This document shows, one piece after another, positions 24,752 to 33,958 of a stretch of 64,000 nt of DNA; position 1 is the first letter of the stretch, and the number at the start of each line of letters is the position of its first letter. Source of the stretch: Lentisphaerota bacterium. GTDB lineage: Bacteria > Verrucomicrobiota > Lentisphaeria > Victivallales > Victivallaceae. Below the pieces are notes generated by a model. It ran no database searches and was not told where the DNA came from. It worked only from the letters and a program-made list of their open reading frames with translations. The stretch is taken from contig SUWF01000008.1 of assembly GCA_015061575.1 (NCBI GenBank), forward strand, positions 25,514 through 89,513, given 5' to 3'. Both the position numbers and the translations under genes were made by a program.

Positions 24752-24815
24752 CGGCACCGACAAAAATCCATGTTCCGTAATCAACAGACGGTTTCCTGGA
24801 CTTTTGTCGGTGTCG
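24752..24815. other. Long inverted repeat in the FHA-ftsH gap
   Basis: Nineteen bases at 24752-24770 pair with 24797-24815 with only two non-Watson-Crick positions (GT-type), enclosing a 26-base loop with a smaller CCGT/ACGG stem. It lies between the FHA stop (24856) and ftsH start (24644) and could be a terminator-attenuator or a structured RNA. There is no long T tract, so it is not a classical terminator. Confidence 0.55.
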
Positions 24816-24855
24816 CCTTACACCGTTCCGGCAGCCATTTGCCGGAGGCAGCCGC

Positions 24856-25392
24856 TCAGAATAAATGATTGACTACTTTTATGATCACCCACACCAGCAA
24901 TGCAGCGATCACCACGCCTGCCAAAGCTATACCACCGGCAACGAGTTTGCGGTTGCGGGCTTCGTTTTTGGCATTATTGCTGGCAAAAGGCGACAGATTG
25001 TTGAAATCTTTAATCGTGGACATACCGGTCTGGGTGCTGGTCAGATCGATCCCGGTTTCGGTTCTGGATATCGACGGCGAAGAGCCATCGTCATATTCAA
25101 ACATCACTTCCACGCTGCCGAGCTGGAGCAGGTCTGAATTTTTCAGCGGGGTCATGACTTCGGCTTCCAGCGGCACGTTGTTGAGTCGGGTACCGTTGGT
25201 ACTGTCGCGGTCGCAGACAAAATAGCCTTCCTCGGTATGGATAAAGTCGCAATGATACGAACTCAAGCTGGGATCTTTTATGCAAATATCCCGCTGTTCG
25301 TTACGACCCGCACTCATGGAATCTTCTTTAAGTTCAAAGATCATTCCCCGGAATTTTTCTGACAACACCATCAGTTTTGGAAAATCCGCCAT
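24856..25392 (-). CDS. FHA-domain protein with C-terminal membrane anchor
   Basis: 178 residues. The forkhead-associated domain spans about 10-105 with the phospho-threonine pocket residues SAGR (27-30), SSYHCDF and DSTNGTRLN. After a linker rich in S and T (ISRTETGIDLTSTQTG) comes one hydrophobic helix near the C-terminus (GGIALAGVVIAALLVWVIIKV), so the FHA domain faces the cytoplasm. A partner Ser/Thr kinase is not in the window. GGAGG precedes the ATG. It should recruit a phosphothreonine protein to the membrane. Confidence 0.85.
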   Translation of the reverse strand: MADFPKLMVLSEKFRGMIFELKEDSMSAGRNEQRDICIKDPSLSSYHCDFIHTEEGYFVCDRDSTNGTRLNNVPLEAEVMTPLKNSDLLQLGSVEVMFEYDDGSSPSISRTETGIDLTSTQTGMSTIKDFNNLSPFASNNAKNEARNRKLVAGGIALAGVVIAALLVWVIIKVVNHLF

Positions 25393-25543
25393 TATCTAAA
25401 CCTCCGTACCAGCTGGCCGTACTCCCGGCATTTGCCGCAAAACAGCCTGTTTTTCTTATTTTTCTGTCATAATGGAAATATATATCCAACTTTGCTTTAT
25501 TGCAAATGCCGTACAGTCAACTTTTCAGCTATTTTTACATCTT

Positions 25544-26617
25544 TCAGTCCAAACCGGGGCGGAAACGCTCATTTCCGGTCATGGCGGCGATCGTTTCGGT
25601 CAATATTTTTACTGCTCCATCCACGTCACGCAGGTCGCATATCTCTACCGGACTGTGCATGTAGCGGTTGGGAATACTTATCAACGCCGTGGCCACGCCG
25701 CTGCGGGTCAGCTGAATGGCCGCCGTATCGGTTCCGCCTGACGCCCGGTGGGCGGCGGTTTCCTGATAAGCGACCTTGTGCTTTTTGGCTGTTTCGCGCA
25801 GCATTCTGCCCAAAACGACGTTGTTGTCGGCACTGCGGGTCAGTTCCGGGCCGGCTCCGAGTTTGATATCGCCCAGCAGCTTTTTGGGTATATCCGGCAA
25901 ATCAGTTGCAAACCCGACATCAATACCGAATCCCACTTGCGGATCAATGGCAAAGCTGCTGGCAGTAGCACCCCGCAGCCCGAGTTCTTCCTGAACAGAG
26001 CCTACGCCGTAAACCGCAACATTGAGTTTACGTTTGGACAAAGCCCGCATGGTTTCGGCTACAACAAATGCGCCGATCCGGTCATCCAGACCTTTGCTCA
26101 TGACCCGGTTTTTGCCCATGAACTGCACATTGCGCTTGAGGGCGACCGGATCGCCGATGGCAACCATAGCTTCGGCTTCCTGACGGTTTTCAGCACCGAT
26201 ATCGATCCACATATCTTCCAGAGCCACGACCTTTTCCCGTTCGGCAGCCTTCAACAGATGGATCGGTTTTTTGCCGATAACGCCGGGGATGATGCCGTTG
26301 GCGGTTTTGATCTCCACTTCCGAGGCCGGAACGTTGAGTTTGTCGATCCCGCCGTTGGGGCGGAAGTAGATCAATCCGTCATCGTTGATGTAGACCACCT
26401 GAAAGCCGATTTCATCATAGTGTCCGGAGAGCATGACCCGGAACGGCGCCTGAGCATTGAGTACGGCAATGGTATTGCCCAGCACATCGGTATCCACCTG
26501 ATCGCAAAACTTTTCCATATAATTGCGGAAAACAGCAGCCGGTTCTTCTTCAAAACCGGATGGCCCGACGGTGGAAAGCAGCGATTCAAAAAATTTTAAT
26601 GCGGTTTTATCTGGCAT
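25544..26617 (-). CDS. M42-family glutamyl aminopeptidase-like metallopeptidase
   Basis: 357-residue cytoplasmic aminopeptidase that should trim small peptides and form large TET-like assemblies. Metal and catalytic residues are in place: H66-x-D68 (SGHYDEIGF), D178 (KGLDDRIGA), E210-E211 (VQEELGLRG), D233 (GIDVGFA) and the late His in YMHSPVEICDLRD. The domain between 75 and 165 is the PDZ-like insertion. Length is standard for the family. It sits between tetR- and FHA-type genes with normal gaps. Confidence 0.92.
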   Translation of the reverse strand: MPDKTALKFFESLLSTVGPSGFEEEPAAVFRNYMEKFCDQVDTDVLGNTIAVLNAQAPFRVMLSGHYDEIGFQVVYINDDGLIYFRPNGGIDKLNVPASEVEIKTANGIIPGVIGKKPIHLLKAAEREKVVALEDMWIDIGAENRQEAEAMVAIGDPVALKRNVQFMGKNRVMSKGLDDRIGAFVVAETMRALSKRKLNVAVYGVGSVQEELGLRGATASSFAIDPQVGFGIDVGFATDLPDIPKKLLGDIKLGAGPELTRSADNNVVLGRMLRETAKKHKVAYQETAAHRASGGTDTAAIQLTRSGVATALISIPNRYMHSPVEICDLRDVDGAVKILTETIAAMTGNERFRPGLD

Positions 26618-26683
26618 TTTTCATTTCCTTATTATATTGAATGATATTTAAGATTACATTTTATAAGCTGTTTTTGTTCCAAT

Positions 26684-27250
26684 TTACTTGATCATGGCTC
26701 CCCGGCAGAAAAAGTTGATCACATCTTCTGGTAAAACTTGATTTCCGGGATCGGAAAAGCTGGATCTGGCACTGCCGTCGATCAGCCACAGCAAGGTGCG
26801 GGCGTTGAATTCAGCTTCAGCTTCTGACCATTGCGGATTGCTATTTTGCATGACTTGGGCCAAAGCTTCCAGAACTGCTTTGCCGGCCTGGCGCACCTGT
26901 TCGTGCTGTTCACTGCTCATGCTGGCGATCTGCGAAGCCATTTCGCCGATCGAGCCGAAGCTGCTGTTGTGCTGATGGATGAATTTGTTGACCAGCTCAT
27001 AAACTTTGGGCGGCAACGTTTGCAGCGAGCAGGGCGCAAGTTCAGCGATTTGCTGTTTAAGCTGTTCCAACTGGTAACAGAGCATTTCCGCAAAAAGGTC
27101 TTCTTTATCATGAAAATACAAATAAATAGTACCTTTGCCGACTTTAGCAGCTTTGGCCACTTCGTCAAGGGTTATTTCATGAAAACGCTTGCCCGGCAAT
27201 AATTCTGCCAGGGCAGATAATATTTGTTCACGTTTATTTTCTTTTGACAT
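26684..27250 (-). CDS. TetR/AcrR-family transcriptional regulator
   Basis: 188 residues. The N-terminal DNA-binding part reads REQILSALAELLPGKRFHEITLDEVAKAAKVGKGTIYLYFHDKEDLF, a clear TetR helix-turn-helix. The rest is alpha-helical and includes a WSEAEAEFNARTLLWLIDG segment of the ligand-binding core. It is downstream of tilS and upstream of the M42 gene. A role in controlling an exporter or envelope gene is typical of the family, but no target is visible here. Confidence 0.9.
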   Translation of the reverse strand: MSKENKREQILSALAELLPGKRFHEITLDEVAKAAKVGKGTIYLYFHDKEDLFAEMLCYQLEQLKQQIAELAPCSLQTLPPKVYELVNKFIHQHNSSFGSIGEMASQIASMSSEQHEQVRQAGKAVLEALAQVMQNSNPQWSEAEAEFNARTLLWLIDGSARSSFSDPGNQVLPEDVINFFCRGAMIK

Positions 27251-27362
27251 AGTTCATGTTACCAAATACGATTTAACCTGCAAGGCAATTAAAAAAGCCG
27301 ACTTTTTAAATCACCCTTTGATATAATCTAAATCAGGAATGTAAATTTTGCAACTTTTCTGA

Positions 27363-28727
27363 TCAAAAAATGGGGGTAATTTTTATTTTTACAGTCTGTT
27401 GTGTGGCAACTGTGACCGGCAGCAGGGCGCTGCGCCGCAAATTACCCAACAAATATATATTATTCTGCAGGTCGCTGACCAATACGATACGATCTTTATT
27501 TTCCACGCCGCTGAGCAGATGTTTGACCCGGCGTCTGGTTTTGCTGCCCCAAACAGTCATGGTTTCGCCGCCCCGCCGGAAATGCAGCTGCAGAGCTGCG
27601 GGGAAAGTATTGCTGTCAAAATAAAAACAGCCGGATCCGGACTCGTTTTTTGCCCCCGGCAGCAGCTGTGCCGTCAGCTGCCAGGCGCCGAAAGTTGTTA
27701 CAGCTTGCTGCTGCCAATGCCAGATTTGATGTTCCGGCAACGCTTCCGGAGTTTCCAACAGCAGCTGATATATATTGTTACGCAGTACGAAACAGCATTT
27801 TTCTGAAAGCTCAATGCGGCGTTTTTCTGGCGATTCCTGCAGTTGCAGTGCCTGCTCGAAGTGCAGTATCTGGCTTTGGGCAAGCTGCAGGTCTTCGTTA
27901 TGCAGCATTTGCGCCAGATAACTGCGCAGTACCCGCACCCGCAGTGCCGGATGCAGTTCGGCCCAGAAGCTGCGGGACGTTTTTTCCGGCAGCGGCAGGC
28001 CCAGTTCAGTCAGCCTGGCGGCGGCGCATTGTTCAATAAAATCAGCATCCTGCTCCAGCGAGGATGCCGCTTGCAGCAGCCCATCGGATATTTGCGGATA
28101 CTGTTTTGACCAATTTTTCAGCAGTTGATTGCGCAGGTAGTTGCGGTGAAAATCGCAGCTCGAATTGCTGCTGTCGATCCGCCAATCGGTCACATTCTGC
28201 TGCCGGAGAAAATCTTCCAGTTCGCTTTTTTGATAATCCAATAACGGCCGCAATATAGTCAGATTCCAGAGCTTGCGAACTTTGCGCAAGCTGCTGAGCG
28301 CACTGGAATTACCGCCGCGGGCAATTTTCAGCAGCATCGTTTCCACCCGGTCATTGGCGTGATGCGCCAGCACAACAGGACTGCCGTCGTCGTTTTGGCG
28401 ATACCATGTTAAGCGGGCGTTGCGGGCAGCAGCTTCCAGTGATGAACCGGTGAGGTGGTATTCGGATGGCTCCAGCACCACCAGTGTGAAAGGTATATGG
28501 AGTTTTTTGCAGAAATCCCGGCACCAGCAGGCATCGGCACAACTGGCAGCACCCCGCAGGCCGTGGTCAAAATGCACAGCTTCGAGTTGTTCCGGCAAAA
28601 ATCCCCACTGCAGAAGTTTCAGCAGCAAAGCGGTGCTGTCGGCTCCGCCGGAAAAGCCGATCCGCAACTTTTTGTGCCGGTAAAATTCCAAAAACAGCGG
28701 AATTTGTTCAAGTTTCTTCGTCTTCAA
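27363..28727 (-). CDS. tilS: tRNA(Ile)-lysidine synthase
   Basis: 454 residues. It should convert C34 of tRNA-Ile(CAU) to lysidine so that AUA is read. The PP-loop SGGADS at residues 26-31 binds ATP, followed by AVHFDHGLRG and the ALAHHANDRVETMLLKIARG segment. The C-terminal part is a TilS-type substrate-binding extension ending in FRRGGETMTVWGSKTRRRVKHLLSG. The start is TTG at 28727 with AAGGG about 10 bases upstream; no better ATG precedes the PP-loop. It lies on the same strand as ftsH, as in many bacteria. Confidence 0.9.
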   Translation of the reverse strand: MKTKKLEQIPLFLEFYRHKKLRIGFSGGADSTALLLKLLQWGFLPEQLEAVHFDHGLRGAASCADACWCRDFCKKLHIPFTLVVLEPSEYHLTGSSLEAAARNARLTWYRQNDDGSPVVLAHHANDRVETMLLKIARGGNSSALSSLRKVRKLWNLTILRPLLDYQKSELEDFLRQQNVTDWRIDSSNSSCDFHRNYLRNQLLKNWSKQYPQISDGLLQAASSLEQDADFIEQCAAARLTELGLPLPEKTSRSFWAELHPALRVRVLRSYLAQMLHNEDLQLAQSQILHFEQALQLQESPEKRRIELSEKCCFVLRNNIYQLLLETPEALPEHQIWHWQQQAVTTFGAWQLTAQLLPGAKNESGSGCFYFDSNTFPAALQLHFRRGGETMTVWGSKTRRRVKHLLSGVENKDRIVLVSDLQNNIYLLGNLRRSALLPVTVATQQTVKIKITPIF

Positions 28728-28842
28728 ATTTGCTAAAACCCTTAAATGGCTCTATGTTAATGATTGTATGTATCGAGGTGTTGCTCCGGAAATCGATCCG
28801 GGAGCGTACATCTTGCAAAAAACAAACATGGAGATAATATAT

Positions 28843-29448
28843 ATGACAGTTATCGTTGCTGCAACCGCAAACAGCCACAAATTTGAAGAATATAAGGCAC
28901 TTTTAGGCTCTGAAGATGTAGAATTGCACAGTTTGCTGGATTATCCGGGGTATACGGCGGCTCCGGAAACGGGTACGACCTTCAAAGAAAATGCTGCCCA
29001 GAAAGCGTTGGATGCCTGCAAATATTGTGATCGGCCCACCTTCGCTGATGACTCCGGGTTGGAAGTAACTGCATTGAATAATGCCCCCGGTATCTATTCG
29101 GCCCGTTACGGGAAGGATGATGCTGACCGCATCAACCGGGTGTTGCGCGAGTTGGAGGGCAAAAGTGACCGCAGCGCCAGATTTGTCTGCGTGATCGCTA
29201 TTGCCATCAATGGCGAAGTTATCGAAACGTTTGAAGGCGTCATGGAAGGTACCATTATTGAAGCTCCCCGCGGCGAAAACGGTTTTGGCTATGATCCGAT
29301 TTTTGTGCCGGAAGGCGAAAGCAGAACTTTTGCGGAAATGACTCAAGAGGAAAAAAATCAGATCAGCCACCGGGCCCGGGCTTTGAAAAAAGCTTTGGAG
29401 TTTATTGAAGACGAAATGAGCGTGCTGGACGACGAGTTTGATTTATGA
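28843..29448 (+). CDS. rdgB: Non-canonical purine NTP pyrophosphatase (XTP/dITP diphosphatase)
   Basis: 201 residues. It removes ITP and XTP (and dITP) from nucleotide pools. Family motifs are VAATANSHKFEEY at the start, ADDSGLEVTALNNAPGIYSARYG, FGYDPIFVP and SHRARALKKA near the end. ATG 28843 is preferred over 28828 and 28768 because GGAG lies 9 bases upstream and the Ham1 fold starts at once. Its stop overlaps the start of the next gene (ATGA). Confidence 0.92.
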   Translation: MTVIVAATANSHKFEEYKALLGSEDVELHSLLDYPGYTAAPETGTTFKENAAQKALDACKYCDRPTFADDSGLEVTALNNAPGIYSARYGKDDADRINRVLRELEGKSDRSARFVCVIAIAINGEVIETFEGVMEGTIIEAPRGENGFGYDPIFVPEGESRTFAEMTQEEKNQISHRARALKKALEFIEDEMSVLDDEFDL

Positions 29449-30824
29449 CGATTCTTGCACAGGGTTTGATCAATCACGATGTGAGTAAAAAAAGCCGTCT
29501 GACCAACCGGAGTTTCTGGCTGCACATCTTGTTGATCGTATTTACAGCGGCCTTGCTCAGAGCAGGGCTGGCCATACCGGCACTGTCGGATACTGAACTT
29601 TTGATGCGTCCGGACAGTTCGGGATATTGGAATCCGGCATTGGCACTGGCCAATGGTGACGGCTGGGTCAGTGCGCCGGGCATGATCAGTCCGGAAGTTG
29701 TGCGTACGATCGGCTACCCGCTGGTTTTGGCGGCAGTGGTGCTGTTGGCAGGCAAGTCGCTGTTTTATGCGGCTTTGAGCGGAATCATTTTGAGTGCTTC
29801 GGCAGTGATACCCGTAGCGCTGGCGGTGCGCAAGGTCTTCGGGGCCAAAGCCGCTTTGCTGGCCGGATGGTTGTGGGCGCTGAACATCACCGCCATTGCG
29901 GTATCGCCGTTGATCCTGGCGGATTCGCTGCTGGGTGTGCTGGCGGCATGGCAGTTTTTGCTGTGTGTATACTTTGTACAGGATAAAAAACTCTGGTACA
30001 TTGCCGGAGCTGCTTTGCTGGCGATTGTTGGAGCATTTGTCAAACCGGTGAATCTGCCGGTGGTGATCATCGGGCTGCCGGTCATTGCGTTGGCGGGTTA
30101 TGAAAGCCGCCGGAAGCTCATTTGGTCGTGGCTGATAATCGCTGTTATGGTGGGGGCATTGCTGGTTCCTTACTGGGTTCGCAACTACCGTTTGTGTGGC
30201 GATTTTGACGGTAATTCAGCTAATATATATTTCCACAACGGTTCGGCGGTAATGGCCAAAGTTACCGGCGAAAGTTCCGAAATATGGCGGCAGAAATTGC
30301 TGGATAAAGCCGCTGCTGAGTTTGCCGCAGATCCGGAAAAATATGCTTCATTGACAGCGCAGAATCAGTGGAAAAAAGCTCAGTTTGTGCAGATGGTTAA
30401 AACGTATCCGGCTGCAGCTGTGATCACGCATTTGCCCAATATATTCAATCTGCTGCCGGATGTGCCAAGCTTGCTGGAAAACAACCGTATCACCAGCTCC
30501 GGCCGCGGCACTATGGCGGTGCTGCGGCAGTCCGGGGTATGGGCGGCGGCGCAGCATTATTTGAACGGACGCTGGTATTTGCTGGCGGGTTTGCTGCCGC
30601 TTTTGATCATTTATGCGGGAACTTTGCTGCTGGCGCTTGTGCGTTTGCTGATTTGGTTGAAAAATTGGCAGTGGCGGTATTTGCTGCTGTTTGGCGTACT
30701 GGTGTTTTATTACATCTGGGCCCCGGGGCCGGTGATCAGTCCCCGGTATCTGCTGCCGGCTTTACCTATGATCATATTTATGGCTGTGGGACGGAAAAAC
30801 AATAAAGCTGAAAAACAAAAATAA
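29445..30824 (+). CDS. Polytopic membrane glycosyltransferase (GT39/ArnT-like)
   Basis: 459 residues with about ten apolar helices. The first lumenal loop carries RPDSSGYWNPALALANGDGW, with an acidic D-S position like the catalytic D-x in GT-C enzymes. The periplasmic part around 230-330 is hydrophilic (GESSEIWRQKLLDKAAAEFAADPEKY). The end shows PRYLLPALPMIIFMAV as in ArnT/PMT families. It should use a polyprenyl-phosphate sugar donor at the outer face of the inner membrane. Overlap with rdgB by 4 bases makes it the second gene of that unit. Confidence 0.75.
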   Translation: MTILAQGLINHDVSKKSRLTNRSFWLHILLIVFTAALLRAGLAIPALSDTELLMRPDSSGYWNPALALANGDGWVSAPGMISPEVVRTIGYPLVLAAVVLLAGKSLFYAALSGIILSASAVIPVALAVRKVFGAKAALLAGWLWALNITAIAVSPLILADSLLGVLAAWQFLLCVYFVQDKKLWYIAGAALLAIVGAFVKPVNLPVVIIGLPVIALAGYESRRKLIWSWLIIAVMVGALLVPYWVRNYRLCGDFDGNSANIYFHNGSAVMAKVTGESSEIWRQKLLDKAAAEFAADPEKYASLTAQNQWKKAQFVQMVKTYPAAAVITHLPNIFNLLPDVPSLLENNRITSSGRGTMAVLRQSGVWAAAQHYLNGRWYLLAGLLPLLIIYAGTLLLALVRLLIWLKNWQWRYLLLFGVLVFYYIWAPGPVISPRYLLPALPMIIFMAVGRKNNKAEKQK

Positions 30825-30865
30825 TAACGAGGTGTTTTAAACTCCGAATTTTTGAGGAAATATTT

Positions 30866-32062
30866 ATGGCAGAAAAAAAAGTTACAGTTTCGGTGGTCGG
30901 CTGTTCGCTGGTCGATTGTGTCTATGCCAAGGTCAATTTTGGCAGCGAAGCTTTCCGCAAGTACTCCAGTGTCAAAAATGGTGACGGCGGTCTGGTTCCC
31001 GGCCAGCTGGTTTTTATGGAGTCGCTGGAAAAGTTCACCGGGGTTCCGGCTGCAACCATGCTCAAAGAGCTTACCGGCAATGTTCCGGCTTCCGGACGCA
31101 ATGTTGGCGGCCCGGCGGTGGTGGCGGCGGTCAATGCAGCGCAATTGTGCTGCAACTATCCGGTGCAGGTCAAGTTTTACGGCGCACTTGGCGAAGATGC
31201 GAACGCTGATTTTATCGAAAGCATCCTTAAACAGACTCCGTTGGATATAAGTGCGTACAAACGCCGGTCGGGTGCTACTCCTTCGACCGAAGTGCTCAGC
31301 GACCCCAACTATCACGATGGCAAAGGGGAACGGACTTTTGTCAATGTCATCGGAGCGGCCAACAACTACCGTCCGGAAGATCTGGGCGATGAATTTTACG
31401 AATCCGATGTGCTGGTTTTCAGTGCTACTGCGCTGGTTCCGCCGCTGCACGACAAGCTTACAACCATGCTTAAACGGGGTAAGGATCTGGGCAAGATCAA
31501 TATGGTTTCGACCGTATTTGACTTCCGCAACGAAATGCGTGACCCGGTTGGCCGCTGGCCGTTGGGCGAAAGCGATGATTCCTACAAGTATATTGACCTG
31601 CTGGCTGTGGACTGGGACGAAGCCCGGCGGCTTTCCGGTGAAGAAGAGTTGGAAAAAATCGTGGGATTTTTCAGCAGCAAAGGTGTAAGCAGTATCTGCA
31701 TTACCCACGGCGCCAAAAATTTCTACATTTATTCCGATGGCCGCTTGTTCAAAGAGTTCCCGCTTTCGGCTATGCCGGTCAACGAGCTGGTCAATCAGGA
31801 TTTGGCCCAATATCCGGAACGCCGGGGCGATACTACCGGCTGTGGCGATAACTTTGCCGGCGGATTGCTGGCCAGCTTGATCATGCAGCTGGCGGAAGGC
31901 AAGACTCCAAGTGAACTTGATATGCGTACAGCTGCAGCGTGGGCAGATGCTTCCGGCGGTTTTGCCTGCTTCTGTTTGGGTGGAACCTATCTGGAAAAGT
32001 TCCCGGGCGATAAATACGAAAAAGTCCGCCGTTACTGCGACTACTATCTGGCCAATCAGTAA
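30866..32062 (+). CDS. PfkB-family carbohydrate kinase
   Basis: 398 residues, somewhat longer than the usual 300-330. N-terminal VSVVGCSLVDCVYAKVNFG is the substrate-binding start. The C-terminal signature GDTTGCGDNFAGGLLASL has Cys where DTxGAGD usually has Ala, with the catalytic base Asp retained. NVGGPAVVAAVNAAQL matches the GG-x-x-x-N-x-A substrate region. An insertion around 100-160 adds length. It phosphorylates a sugar or nucleoside; substrate unknown. A Rho-independent terminator follows. Confidence 0.88.
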   Translation: MAEKKVTVSVVGCSLVDCVYAKVNFGSEAFRKYSSVKNGDGGLVPGQLVFMESLEKFTGVPAATMLKELTGNVPASGRNVGGPAVVAAVNAAQLCCNYPVQVKFYGALGEDANADFIESILKQTPLDISAYKRRSGATPSTEVLSDPNYHDGKGERTFVNVIGAANNYRPEDLGDEFYESDVLVFSATALVPPLHDKLTTMLKRGKDLGKINMVSTVFDFRNEMRDPVGRWPLGESDDSYKYIDLLAVDWDEARRLSGEEELEKIVGFFSSKGVSSICITHGAKNFYIYSDGRLFKEFPLSAMPVNELVNQDLAQYPERRGDTTGCGDNFAGGLLASLIMQLAEGKTPSELDMRTAAAWADASGGFACFCLGGTYLEKFPGDKYEKVRRYCDYYLANQ

Positions 32063-32089
32063 TTAATTGTTTTTTTGAACATACAAAAC

Positions 32090-32136
32090 AAAGATATTAT
32101 GAGAGACCGCCTGGGGTTTCTCATAATATCTTTTGC
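32090..32136. terminator. Rho-independent terminator after the PfkB gene
   Basis: AAAGATATTATGAGA (32090-32104) pairs perfectly with 32119-32133 around a 14-base loop, followed by TTTT. The A-rich left flank also gives a terminator for the convergent phosphatase gene. Confidence 0.85.
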
Positions 32137-32155
32137 TGGCCATTTTTTAGGTTGA

Positions 32156-32806
32156 TCAGAAAGTTAATGTGGCGTGTTGGGCGAGATTTTCCAGATGCGC
32201 AGTATCGTTCCAGCTTATCAGCTGCCAGCCGCCGGGGCGCTTTTGAAATGTTGATATACTGGCGTTGCCGCACAACGGTTTGATGTTGGTACTGTTGATT
32301 GGGCCGACCGTATGCCGGAACATTCGCTGCATGACTCCGCCATGGGTGATGATCAACAGCCGTTTACCCAAATTATCTGCGGCGGTTTTTTCCATAAAAG
32401 TGCTTATGCGTTCTTGAAATTCACCCGAATTTTCGCCGCCCGGGATCTCCGGTACCGGACCATCGATTTTAAATGCATTGAGCATATTCGGGTAAAAGTT
32501 GCGCAGCTCTTCAAAGCTTTTGCCCTGCAGTTCACCCAAATGCCATTCCCGTAACTCTGCTGTGTGATTGATGGCAAGCTCCGGATGATATTTCATGATC
32601 GCCTGAGCCGTTACCACCGTTCGTGATAGATCGCTGCACCACGCTGCATCAAAGTGTTGATTGCGCAAGCGTTCAGCCAGAGCACGAGCCTGCTCCAGAC
32701 CCTGTTCATCCAGCGGCCAATCCATCTGTCCCTGCAGGATGCCGCTCAAATTGGCCGTAGTCTGGCCATGGCGCACGACCAGAAATTCGCAAATATTCTT
32801 ATCCAT
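32156..32806 (-). CDS. Histidine phosphatase family protein (phosphoglycerate-mutase-like)
   Basis: 216 residues. FLVVRHGQTTANLSGILQGQMDWPLDEQG holds the catalytic RHG, and LLIITHGGVMQRMFRH the second His. SDLSRTVVTAQAI is the phosphate-pocket S-D-L-x-R-T motif, and EWHLGELQGKSFEEL the conserved Glu segment. It is the CobC/GpmB type: a broad cytoplasmic phosphatase acting on small phosphomonoesters. ATG 32806 is preferred over an upstream TTG since the fold begins immediately after. Confidence 0.88.
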   Translation of the reverse strand: MDKNICEFLVVRHGQTTANLSGILQGQMDWPLDEQGLEQARALAERLRNQHFDAAWCSDLSRTVVTAQAIMKYHPELAINHTAELREWHLGELQGKSFEELRNFYPNMLNAFKIDGPVPEIPGGENSGEFQERISTFMEKTAADNLGKRLLIITHGGVMQRMFRHTVGPINSTNIKPLCGNASISTFQKRPGGWQLISWNDTAHLENLAQHATLTF

Positions 32807-32877
32807 AAAAATCCAGTTGAAAAAAGCGGCAGAAATCAAGATCCCTGCCGCATATTTGCTCAAAATTGTATTGATTT

Positions 32878-33540
32878 TCAGCAGAATTCCAACACGCCGA
32901 AATCTTCCGGCTTATGGAAATTCAGTTCCCGAACCGGGTTCCAGCTGATCCAGTGCGGATGGCTGGTGGCATCGCCGCACTTATAAGCATTCATTCGCCA
33001 GAATGTGCCGGGTTGGGGCAGGGCGCAGCTGGTGTATTTTTGGATCAGAGCGTAAGGCACAAAGAACCCGACCCGGTAGGTCACTTTTTCGGTGATTTCC
33101 GGCTCGATGGTATCGGGCAGGGTGTGGAATTTTTCCAGCATGAGCATATCTTCTTCGGGCAGAATAACAAAGTCCTTGAAGCCGCCGGCCACCCGGGAAT
33201 TGTCCCGCACATAATAAAGGAGCATACCTTTACCGGCGTTCATTTCCAGATTGAAATATCCGGCTCCGGGCAGTTCAAAAAAGAATTCCACACAGCTGTC
33301 CCGGCAGACGGAATCCTGAAAGTTGTTATGTACGCAGCGGACATACTGATCATTGACCTGAAAAAGTCCATAGATACCCTTGTCGGTATACTGCAATTTG
33401 AGTTCAGTTTCGGGGCGGTGATTGCTGCTTTCGATGCGTGCATTAACGATTTTCAGAGCTTCCACATCTTTCCAGCAAGCGGAATTCCAATCCGCAGTAA
33501 TATCCACAGCACCGGCTGCCGGTTTGATTTGATACTTCAT
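32878..33540 (-). CDS. CBM9-like domain protein
   Basis: 220 residues without a signal peptide. The fold is that of carbohydrate-binding module family 9 (CBM9_1-like): WNSACWKDVEALKIVNARIESSNHRPETELKLQYTDKGIYGLFQVNDQYV, then DSCVEFFFEL and YFNLEMNAGKGMLLYYVRD, and a final WMRMNAYKCGD-type strand reading FWRMNAYKCGDATSHPHWISW. The single-module protein probably binds sugars or oligosaccharides, or is an enzyme of unknown type in this fold family. No signal or operon partner is certain. Confidence 0.75.
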   Translation of the reverse strand: MKYQIKPAAGAVDITADWNSACWKDVEALKIVNARIESSNHRPETELKLQYTDKGIYGLFQVNDQYVRCVHNNFQDSVCRDSCVEFFFELPGAGYFNLEMNAGKGMLLYYVRDNSRVAGGFKDFVILPEEDMLMLEKFHTLPDTIEPEITEKVTYRVGFFVPYALIQKYTSCALPQPGTFWRMNAYKCGDATSHPHWISWNPVRELNFHKPEDFGVLEFC

Positions 33541-33732
33541 AATAGTGATTCCTTTTATTAAATAGTGGTATATTCAATATAACAGAAAAATCTGAAAATC
33601 CAAATTATTCAGCAAAAAAATTGCCAATTTCTTCTCTTGATGATTGTCGTTATTGTTTTGCAGCAAAATAGACTTTCAAGAGTTTTATCCGATATTTTGC
33701 AAGTATGGCCGGTTTTCTCTGATAATGTGTTT

Positions 33733-33860
33733 AAAAAAGAACCGGCGCAGGTGGGGGGAACGCTGCGCCGGCAAGAACGAACACCTGTAACACCCAAGGG
33801 GAGGCGGGGAACCTAATTAAGTATAGCGAGTATTGCAGGCTTAATCGTTCGTCCTTGTAC
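33733..33860 (-). ncRNA. Probable independent small RNA
   Basis: About 128 nt on the minus strand. A promoter lies just upstream (33866-33893) and a strong terminator ends it. The transcript begins near GGTACAAGG. An 11-bp stem joins 33847-33857 with 33772-33782 (one G-T pair), enclosing about 64 nt with CCCC and GGG runs; a further GCCTG/CAGGT pairing extends it. The second stem is the terminator. It has no open frame of note. It lacks the SRP GGAAGCAGC loop and is too short for tmRNA or RNase P RNA. A short 6S-like RNA is conceivable. Confidence 0.6.
33742..33771 (-). terminator. Terminator of the small RNA
   Basis: CCGGCGCAG pairs with CTGCGCCGG (9 bp, 12-base loop), followed on the minus strand by TTCTTTTTT, an almost perfect Rho-independent terminator. 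Confidence 0.88.
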
Positions 33861-33865
33861 CTATT

Positions 33866-33893
33866 AATATAGTCGTGATTTTGAAATTTTCAA
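33866..33893 (-). promoter_or_regulatory. Sigma-70 type promoter of the small RNA
   Basis: Minus strand TTGAAA (33893-33888), 16-base spacer, TATATT (33871-33866). Start predicted near 33860. Confidence 0.65.
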
Positions 33894-33958
33894 CTGAAAT
33901 TTTGAAAAAAATCGCTTTTTTTGTCATATTTCAGCTTCAAACCGCTCTTTTGCTGAAA

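Noticed and set aside
33733..33860. SRP RNA or tmRNA
   Set aside because: The conserved SRP loop is absent and the length is too short for tmRNA.
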